A stretch of DNA of 64,000 nucleotides from Sorex araneus (Eukaryota > Chordata > Mammalia > Eulipotyphla > Soricidae). The stretch spans positions 189,524,095-189,588,094 of the forward strand of contig NC_073303.1 in NCBI RefSeq assembly GCF_027595985.1, given 5' to 3'. A program made the translations under genes and the position numbers. The notes under the pieces were generated by a model. The model saw nothing but the letters and a program-made list of their open reading frames with translations. It ran no database searches and was not told where the DNA came from. This document shows positions 56,716-64,000 of the stretch, piece by piece (position 1 is the first letter of the stretch; each line of letters opens with the position of its first letter).

Positions 56716-57424
56716 AAAAGAAGAACTATATCTGACTCATGCCGTAGCCCTCTGAAGACAGCCCCGTCAGTCGAGTCACTTACGGCAACAAGTCATTCGT
56801 GACAACTCAAACGCTGCATAGCAAGGCCACCTCGAGCTGCCTGGCCGCCACCTTACCCACTGACCAGGGACACGCGGACACGGGCATCCGTGCGACGCCT
56901 TCGGGTCATCAGGAGAAACGCATGTCCTGCACGCCTGTCAACTTCTGCCCCGCGCCCACACACCTGGAACTGGGCGTGTGGCTCTCACACGCTGACCCCC
57001 AGGAGGTCAAGGGGGGGGGGGGTTCACCTGACTGGATGAAGCAAAAACTGCCCCGGAGCGTACCCGACACAACCACGCACCCGACACAACCACGCACCAC
57101 ACACGGGCAAAGGACAAGCCAGGCCTTGAGGGAAGCAGCAGAGGGCGCGTCCCCGGCTGGCCCTACTCTAGACGGCGCCAGTGTCGGCCAGACCCAAAAG
57201 CCAGAACGTCTAGGCGCAAATCTGGGTCGACCACATTCTGAGCCAGCGACCTTGCCCGGGCTGCTGAACTTCACTGTCCCCATCCGCCTGGAAAATGGGG
57301 ACAATAGCACCCATTTGTGTGCATTTTTATGAAGACTGAAATGACCATGCCCAGTATCTGACAACACTTGCTCTTATTCCTAGATGCCCATTCTTGTTGG
57401 CATTTTATTTCTTAACAATGTGTA
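56716..57424. other. MRPL39 intron 3, GC-rich, no gene
   Basis: A 177-codon ORF from 56799 on the + strand has no domain, and its Pro/Thr-rich composition follows the GC content; treated as chance. Confidence 0.45.
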
Positions 57425-57535
57425 TTGGATATACCAAAAACAGTAACAATTGACAGTAAGTCTGTCAATGAGAGACGTTACTGGTGCCCGCTCGAACAAA
57501 TCGATGTGCAATGGGATGACAGTGACAGTGACAGA
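57425..57535 (+). mobile_element. type 2 SINE, 5'-truncated
   Basis: Sense 3' part: ACCAAAAACAGTAACA, GAGAGACGTTACTGGTGCCC, GGGATGACAGTGACAGTGACA. Confidence 0.88.
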
Positions 57536-57669
57536 ACAATATCTACACAGTGTAAATATTCGCCAATATTTACACACAGCATAAGGAGTGACAGTGGGAT
57601 TGACTGTATATAAATCTCGAACTCGGTGAAGCAGGAATATGGCCCCTTCTTCAGCAAGGCCAGACTGCA

Positions 57670-57845
57670 AGGGGCCGGAGCCATAGCACAGCGGGGAGGG
57701 CGCCTGCCTTGCACACAGCCGATCCTGCTTCAATCCCCAGCCTCACATAGGGTCCCCGGAGCACCACCAGGAATCATTCCTGAGCACAGATGCAGAGGAA
57801 GCCCTGAGCATTTCTGGGTGTGCACACACACACACACACCCCATC
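57670..57845 (+). mobile_element. SOR-related SINE with (CA)n tail
   Basis: Sense; GTGACCC tail replaced by GTGTG then (CA)n. Confidence 0.85.
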
Positions 57846-58139
57846 CCACAAATAAAAAGAATCCTCTACATGAAATACATTCAACTACACTAGGAATGAT
57901 CGCATCTGGAGACACGAGCCACGTATTGTGAAGCACTATAGGAAAAAAAAAAAACACAAAGATGAATTTTCAGAAGCTGAAAAGGTTCCAGAGAGCAGAA
58001 CATATCTGAATTATGAAAGACAGCATTTTAATAGAGACAGAAGGAAAATGCTCTGTACTGAAGGACGAGCATCACCAAGAGCAAGGAGGCTGGCCAGGCA
58101 CAGAGCAGGGGGGACAGATGGAGAGGGAAAAGCGTAGGG

Positions 58140-58915
58140 TGAGAGGATGACTCTCATCACATTAAGCGAAAGGAGTCAGAAAGAGCGGGACAGACACAGA
58201 ATGACTGCACTCATTTGTGGGCTGGAGCGATGGCAGGGCATTTGCCTTGCACGCAGCCGACCCGGGTTCGATTCCTCCGCCCCTCTCGGAGTGCCTGGCA
58301 AGCTACTGAGAGTATCCTGTCCACATGGCAGAGCCTGGCAAGCTACCCATGGCATATTTGATAGGCCAAAAACAGTAACAAGTCTTACAATGGAGACGTT
58401 ACTGATGCCTGCTTGAGCAAATCAATAAGCAACGGGATGATAGTGACAAAGTAACAAAACAGGAGAATAACACCTAAGGATAGTAGAGATAAGGGCCAGG
58501 AGGATCGCCCCTCGGCTTGGAAGCTGATCTCATGTGCTGGGGGAAAAGGCAGGTGGGACGGAGACGGGACCACTAAGTAAATGATGGTTGGAGGGGTCAC
58601 TCAGGATGGCACATGCGTGCTGAAAGTACACCATGGACCAAACATGACAGCTGCTTGGTGCCTGTATTGCAAACCATAACACCCAAAAGGAGAGAGAGAG
58701 TAAGAGGGAATGTGCCTGCCACAGAGGCAGGGGGTGGGAAAGGGTGTGGGTGGCGGGAGGGACACTGGGAACACTGGTGGTAGAGAAAGGGCACTGGTGG
58801 AGGGATGGGTACTCGAACATTGTTTAAATGAAACATAATCACGTATATTTGTAAGTCTGTAACTGTCTCTCACGGTGAATCATCAAAATAAAAAAAATAA
58901 ATTAAATAAAAAAAA
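58140..58915 (+). mobile_element. L1 3' end interrupted by a type 2 SINE
   Basis: Parallels the L1 at 48190-48720 base for base in many stretches (AGGAGTCAGAAAGAGCGGGA, GATAAGGGCCAGGAGGATCG), with the SINE placed after CATTTGTGG. Confidence 0.92.
58217..58447 (+). mobile_element. type 2 SINE nested in L1
   Basis: Sense; head GGGCTGGAGCGATGGCAGGG, CGACCCGGGTTCGATTCCTC, body, tail GGGATGATAGTGAC. Compared with the L1 at 48270, the five bases AACAT at the site are missing and no duplication is evident. Confidence 0.92.
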
Positions 58916-59049
58916 TAAAGAAAGAACTGGGGGAGGGGGAAGATGATGACTCTCCAACTGTCAGATGTGCAGGGTCTGGGAAGCCATGGCAACAGTTATC
59001 AGGGAAGCGGCTTGTTTTTTTGGCCAGGGGAGAACCCGGTCTAGGAGCA

Positions 59050-59162
59050 TAAGGGGCCACACCCGGCAGTTCTCCGGAACCGCACGCAGCGCTGGGAACC
59101 ACGGCAGTGGGGCGGGCCCCTCGCAACGCATACGTTGACCTGTATTCTCTCCGGACCACGGC
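59050..59162 (-). mobile_element. old SINE fragment
   Basis: GGGGCCACACCCGGCAGTTC then GGAACCGCACGCAGCGCTGG, ending CTCTCCGGACC; degenerate antisense copy. Confidence 0.5.
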
Positions 59163-59575
59163 GGGCAAACTCCTACCGAGTAATGAAACTCTCCCAGAAA
59201 ACCTGAGTACTTAAAAACGGAGGCAAGGGGAGAAGTAGAGACATCTGAAACACTACGAAAATAATTCAGGGAAGAGAGTCAAAGACTGAATTCGAGCAGC
59301 AGCCACAGGAACAGAAAAAATCACTTGCCAGAGACCCAACAATGCAAGTTGGTAAGACGGGGGAGTTTTCTCAAACTGAGATACAGAGCAAGGAATCACA
59401 TGGTATTCTTCCAAACTCTGAGGGCATTTGACATGACATGCAAAACACTATTAGCAATGACGCTTTTGGCCTTGGTCATCTGCCCCAAGAACTTGGCCAT
59501 CCGCATTTCACACTCTAGAAAATAATGAGGAGGGGAAGGGGACCATCAAAGAAAAGGATGCAGGGCCGGAAATAC

Positions 59576-59715
59576 CTTATTCACTTCTCTCGGATCCCGA
59601 TCTTTGAAAGTCAGAAACTGAATTTCACAGGACTTGGTCAGAGGCTTATACATGTCCCAGGGCTCGCCGTCCACAAGCGCCAATATGGATTTCTTACAGT
59701 ACCATTCACTCAGGT
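59576..59715 (-). CDS. MRPL39: MRPL39 exon 3
   Basis: 140 bp: completes H then [46 protein letters not shown]. Acceptor CTTTCAATTCTAG|ACCTGAG, donor GAATAAG|GTATTT. Encodes most of the TGS-like region. One G-to-A type change from human in CEIKF/CEIQF and CDPG/RDPR. Confidence 0.98.
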
Positions 59716-59849
59716 CTAGAATTGAAAGCAGATGGGTCTCAGTCTCACAAAACCCAGGGGACAAGCTAATGTGGTACTACATTAAGAAACCAAAAAACAA
59801 ACAAAGAAAAAGATTCTGCAAGCTGTCCTTGGAGGCTAGAAAACTACTA

Positions 59850-60040
59850 CGAGGGCCAGAGCAAGAGTGCATTGGGGAGGGCATTTGCTTTGCACACGGC
59901 CAGCCCAGATTTGATCCCCAGTATCCCATATGGTACCCCAAGCACTGCTAGGAGTAATTCTTGAGTCCAGAGCCAGGAGTAACGCCTGACCATCACCATG
60001 TATGGCCCAAAAGCAAACAGAAGAAAAAAATAAAAACCTG
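59850..60040 (+). mobile_element. older SOR-related SINE
   Basis: Sense; box B GATTTGATCCCC; ends GTATGGCCCAAAAGC. Confidence 0.85.
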
Positions 60041-60172
60041 AAACAAAAACTACTGCATATTCCATTTGTAATCAAGAGAAAATAACACCCTGATGTACTG
60101 GTTATTACAAAATTACCCAAAGAAGCTGCAAAACTCATTAAGGATAAGTCTATCTTAAAATTAACTGGTCAG

Positions 60173-60356
60173 GGGACCAAAGCAATAGTACAGCGGGTAG
60201 GGCGTTTGCCTTGCACGTGGCTGACCAGGGTTCGATCCCCAGCATCCCATCTGGTCCCCTGAGCAACATTAGGAGTGATTCCTGAGTACAGAGCCAGGAG
60301 TAATCCCTGATCATCATCTGGTGTGACTCAAAAAGCAAAAAAAAAAACCAAAAAAC
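60173..60356 (+). mobile_element. SOR-type SINE
   Basis: 16-bp duplication AAAATTAACTSGTCAG (one mismatch) at 60157-60172 and 60357-60372. Confidence 0.95.
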
Positions 60357-60372
60357 AAAATTAACTCGTCAG

Positions 60373-61019
60373 TTATTAAATATCAAAACAATTTTTCAAG
60401 AGCCACACTTAAATATTCGGAGAGAAACATGAAAAATGTATAGGATATTAGCACACATAACTTAGGAAAATATAGACATTATTTGCCCACAAAAAACTCT
60501 GCTCTCCATGGGTTTAGGTTCTTTCTCCCAAGCATACCTGGTGGACTCTGAGGTAAATACGATCGTTTTTAAGGTTTAGTCTTATGACCGCAAGTTTTCT
60601 GAATACACAACTCTCCCCAGCAGTGAGCTAACCATAGCGTTTAAATTATCAGTAACATTCAGGAAGGCAGGATCGTGTTTGTTTTTATTCACTCAGACTT
60701 CTATCTAGAGCCTAGAACCCAGCCTGAAATATAATAGGCACTCAACAGAAGTTTAATTAGTAATAAGCAAGTGTCAGAACCCTGAAGGTGAGCTCAGAAA
60801 CTTCCCCAGTACCTGTGATATGCATAAGCCTCCTTGAGGGTCTGGACCTGGTCGGCTACTCCGCTGTTATCCTTACGCCTGTCGTACTAGCAAAGGCGCA
60901 GCAAACGCCCACCAATCCGTAACTACCTTCCTAATTCCAGTACCAGAGTAAATGAACTTGCCCAGTGCATGATTCAGAGGTCAGCTTAAGCTGATAACTG
61001 AAGCTGTTCGTCCCTTCAT
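60373..61019. other. MRPL39 intron 2, nothing recognised
   Basis: No repeat or exon-like sequence identified. Confidence 0.5.
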
Positions 61020-61140
61020 TTTTTTCCAGTTTTTGAGCCACGTCTGGCTGTTTTCAGGAATCACTACTGGCAGTGCCAGAAGATCAAATCCTGGCCAACA
61101 GCACGACACGCACCTTACCCACTGTACTGTCTCCGGCCCC
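61020..61140 (-). mobile_element. old SOR-related SINE
   Basis: Antisense and shortened; ends CTGTACTGTCTCCGGCCCC. Confidence 0.75.
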
Positions 61141-61193
61141 CAAAGTAAATAAATGTAATTTATTTACAATGTAAGTAAAGACACTACTGAGTT

Positions 61194-61355
61194 TGGGAGC
61201 TGGAGCAATAGCACAGCGGGTAGGGTGTTTGCCTCGCACGTGGCCGACCCCAGCATCCCATAGGGTCCCCCGAGCAACAACAGAAGTAATTCCTGAGTGC
61301 AGAGCCAGGAGTAACCCCTGTGCATCACCAGGTGTGATGCAAAAAAAAAAAAAAA
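61194..61355 (+). mobile_element. SOR-type SINE lacking box B
   Basis: GTGGCCGACCCCAGCATCCC: the CGGGTTCGATTC box B is deleted. 17-bp duplication AAAGACAYTACTGAGTT at 61177-61193 and 61356-61372. Confidence 0.95.
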
Positions 61356-61390
61356 AAAGACATTACTGAGTTCTCCAAATATCTGAACAA

Positions 61391-61495
<105 letters not shown>

Positions 61496-61849
61496 CTATG
61501 GAGTGTTTTGCAAACTTAAATGCGATCACTTCAACAAGAGCATCTAGAAAAAGCACTGTTAGTGTTGAGCACTGTTAGTGTTGTGCTCAGGTGTTCTCAG
61601 GGAAGGGACGTGTGTCGGGCCCATGCGCAGGGGCTTATTCCTAGCTCGGTGTTGGGGGTGCGCCCAGCTGCTCAGGGCACGGAAGACCAAAGTGTGTCTC
61701 CAGCACACCGGCACGGGCTCCGTCGGCTCACAGAGCTCTCTTTAGCCCCATAAAAAGCGTCCTGCTCAACGATAAACTACAGGCTGTTTCCCTGTTTCCG
61801 CAGCAGGTCACACTCCACGCACTCTCTGCTCCCCAAGGACCCAGGCAGA

Positions 61850-61940
61850 TGCCGAGCTCAGCGATGGAGCGCTTGCCGTGCAGATGGAAAGCCCCGGGCC
61901 TGAGACCCTGGCCGGCCAAAAGGGAAACCAAAAAAAAAGG
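61850..61940 (+). mobile_element. possible short tRNA-like SINE
   Basis: GAGCTCAGCGATGGAGCGCTTGCC with A-rich end; box B not clear. Confidence 0.35.
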
Positions 61941-62038
61941 TTTTTTTACCCAATGAACATTTTTAATCACACACATACAACACAGAAACACAGCAAACAA
62001 AGAGGTAGGTGGCAACGGGAACTAAACAATGAAAGTTG

Positions 62039-62475
62039 GGGCTGGAGTTAAAAGCACAGAGGGAAGGGCGTTTGCCTTGCACGTGGCTGACTCGGGTTCG
62101 ATTCCCAGCATCCCATAGGGTCCCCCGAGCACCGACAGAAGTAATTCCTGAGTACAGAGCCAGCAGTTTTTGGCAAATCCAAAACACAAGGGGAGCTTGC
62201 CAGGCTCTGCCGTGCGGGCTCGATACTCTCGGTAGCTTGCCAGGCTCTCCGAGAGGGGCGTAGGAATCGAACTCGGGTCGGGCGAGTGAAAAGCGAATGC
62301 CCAACCACTGTGATATGCCAAAAACAATAGCAGTAAGTCTCTCAATGAGAGACGTTACTGGTGCCCGCTCGAACAAATCAATGAGCAACGGGATGACAGT
62401 GACAGTGACAGAGCCAGCAGTAACCCCTGTGCATCGCCAGGTGTGACCCCAAAATGCCAAACAAAAAAAAAAAAT
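62039..62475 (+). mobile_element. SOR-type SINE hosting a type 2 SINE
   Basis: 62039-62167 is head and early body; 62422-62475 is the rest and A tail. The break carries a 14-bp duplication ACAGAGCCAGCAGT at 62154-62167 and 62408-62421. Confidence 0.92.
62168..62407 (+). mobile_element. type 2 SINE with inverted 5' half
   Basis: 62168-62320 reads the head and middle body in reverse complement; about 62321-62407 reads the 3' body and (GACAGT)n tail in sense. Both parts lie within one 14-bp duplication, so they arrived in a single event. Confidence 0.88.
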
Positions 62476-62686
62476 ACAATGAAAGTTAGGCTTCCCAAAG
62501 GTAAAGACAACCCAAAAACGTCACCAGAGGCAGAAAAGTCCCCTTATCCTTAGGCCCTTTCTTGAAAGTCATGCAGAGTGGCCCCGGTTCATCAAAAGGG
62601 GCAAGCGACAGAGTGTTCAGGCTGACTTCGTCCACCAGAAACAACTCGACACGCTCAACTGGACCAGATAAAAGCACATCCCAACG

Positions 62687-62862
62687 GGGCCAGAGAGACA
62701 GTACAGCCTAGGGCGCTTCTCTTGCACGCTAACGACCAGGGTTCCATCCTGGGTACCACCTACGTTCCCCCGAACAACGCAGGGAGTAAGCCCTGAGCAC
62801 AGAACCAGGAGTAAGCCCTAGGCACAGCCAGGTGTAGCACGAAATAAAAAAAAACAAACACA
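62687..62862 (+). mobile_element. older SOR-related SINE
   Basis: GGGGCCAGAGAGACAGTACAGC head; GGTTCCATCCTGGGTACC box B region; (CA)n in the tail. Confidence 0.8.
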
Positions 62863-63061
62863 CACACACACACAAAAAAAAAACACATAAAATAAAGCAC
62901 ATCCCAAGGTAAGCTGTGATTGCATCTAAATCACCAAGAACAGACAGGTCAGGGAGGTTCGAGAAACAAAGCGTACCTCGAGACTTCTAGCATCTGATCT
63001 CTGCACCGATTCAACCACACAACAAGGAGGGTTGCCGTGGGGCGTTCCACTTGCTACTTAC

Positions 63062-63268
63062 GCATCGCACAACTGTACGGCGTGGAAATGTTCTTGTTCA
63101 TCACAAACAGAGTGCCAGGGTCTGTTTTCCCAACGTGCTTCACTTCAATCTTCTCAGTACGGGGAGTTAACGACAGCTGCCTTGCCTTCTCTTTATTAAA
63201 GAGCTCATTCTGCATTTCTACCAATTCGTTCGGAGCGAGCCGGGAAGCTGACGATGTCGCTATAAATC
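63062..63268 (-). CDS. MRPL39: MRPL39 exon 2
   Basis: 207 bp: GA completing an arginine codon from exon 1, then [68 protein letters not shown] and one base of H. Acceptor CGGTCTACACAG|GATTTA, donor GCGATGC|GTAAGT. Human has [20 protein letters not shown] at the start. The mitochondrial targeting sequence precedes this exon. Confidence 0.97.
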
Positions 63269-63317
63269 CTGTGTAGACCGAGGGGGAAAAAAATATAATA
63301 ACAATATACATATGTCC

Positions 63318-63746
63318 GGGTTGGAGCAGTAGCACAGCGAGTAGGGTGTTTGCCTTGCAAACAGCCAACCCGGGTTCGATTCCTTCATCTCTCTCTCTCT
63401 CGAAGAACCTGGCAAGCTACCGAGAGTATCCCACCCGCACAGCAGAGCCTGGCAAGCTACTCCTGGTGTATTCAAGATGCCAAAAACAGTAACATGGGGG
63501 CTGGAGCGATAGCACAGCGGGTAGGGCGTTTGCCTTGCACGCGGTCGATCCGGGTTCCCAGATGGTCCCCTGAGCACCGCCAGGAGTGATTCCTGAGTGC
63601 ACAGCAGGAGATACCCCTGTCCATCGCCAGGTGTGACCCAAAAAAAAAAAAAAAAAAAAAACAGCAACAAGTCTCACAATGTAGACGTTACTGATGCCCG
63701 CTCAAACAAATCGATGAACAACGGGACAACAGTGCTACGACAGTGC
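63318..63746 (+). mobile_element. type 2 SINE hosting a SOR-type SINE
   Basis: Outer element: head at 63318, body to AAAAACAGTAACA (63482-63494), resuming at 63657. Tail GGGACAACAGTGCTACGACAGTG. Perfect 12-bp duplication ATACATATGTCC at 63306-63317 and 63747-63758. It lies in intron 1, about 50 bp upstream of exon 2 in gene orientation. Confidence 0.94.
63495..63656 (+). mobile_element. SOR-type SINE nested in a type 2 SINE
   Basis: Box B damaged (GGGTTCCCAGATGG). Duplication AAAAACAGYAACA at 63482-63494 and 63657-63669. Confidence 0.93.
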
Positions 63747-63832
63747 ATACATATGTCCAAACCAGACCTCACACGTATCATCAGCCTTAAAGCCAGGACC
63801 TTTAAAGAAAAAATAATAATAATAAATAAAGG

Positions 63833-63985
63833 GGGGGCCAGAGAGATAGTGCAGTGGGTAGGGCACTTGCCTTGTACTCTGCTGACCCTGATTCAATCGC
63901 CGCATCCCGTATGAGCACCGCCAGGCGGATTCCTGAGTGCCGAGCCAGGAGTCACCCCTGAGCACCGCCACGGTGTGCCCCTATC
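63833..63985 (+). mobile_element. older SOR-related SINE
   Basis: GGGGCCAGAGAGATAGTGCAG head; shortened body (CCCGTATGAGCACCG). Confidence 0.85.
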
Positions 63986-64000
63986 CCACCACACCGTCCC

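Noticed and set aside
56799-57332. 177-codon + strand ORF in MRPL39 intron 3
   Set aside because: GC-driven, no motif, no splice or promoter context, antisense overlap of similar length.

Overview
This is nuclear DNA from a placental mammal, most likely a shrew (Soricidae). Young copies of one tRNA-headed SINE (box A near TAGCACAGCGGG, box B GGTTCGATTCC, tail GTGACCCAAAAAG plus A) occur throughout, and I recognise them as the SOR-type SINE of Sorex. The L1 3' ends are also of a type I associate with shrews. Gene order matches human 21q21.3: MIR155HG on the + strand, followed by MRPL39 on the - strand. Statements about human sequence are from memory and have not been aligned.

Layout. 1-13.5 kb is intergenic: old L1 fragments, two MaLR-like LTRs and several SINEs. 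13.5-26.6 kb is MIR155HG. It has a TATA plus AP-1 core promoter beside a (CA)n tract, a CpG-rich exon 1 (about 13618-13732), a long intron poor in young repeats, and a terminal exon (25237 to about 26615) holding the miR-155 hairpin at 25325-25388. The counterpart of human exon 2 is visible at 20922-21004, but both of its splice sites look destroyed. 26.6-37.4 kb is intergenic: an inverted pair of LTR-like repeats, a fresh L1 with a 5' inversion, SINEs and microsatellites. 37.4-64.0 kb is MRPL39 on the minus strand. Nine exons (numbered 2 to 10 here) were placed to the base with consistent phases; exon 1 lies beyond the right edge. The MRPL39 introns are packed with SINEs and L1 3' ends, many nested and with clear target-site duplications.

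Function. MIR155HG is the RNA polymerase II precursor of miR-155, an immune and inflammatory microRNA. MRPL39 encodes mL39, a protein of the mitoribosomal large subunit. The two genes converge and there is no sign that they work together.

Most notable: (1) direct splicing of exon 1 to the miR-155 exon would make the first AUG of the transcript open an 18-codon ORF, in a different frame from the human P155/miPEP155 micropeptide, whose own reading frame and start exon look broken here; (2) the miR-155 exon carries an imperfect tandem duplication of about 120 bp; (3) MRPL39 ends in a Ser-Pro repeat encoded by a hexanucleotide microsatellite; (4) a second SINE family has an (AGTGAC)n tail instead of poly(A), including a copy with an inverted 5' half; (5) a 674-bp composite retroelement, bounded by a perfect 13-bp duplication, joins an unfamiliar 5' module to an L1 3' end and has a relative 14 kb away.
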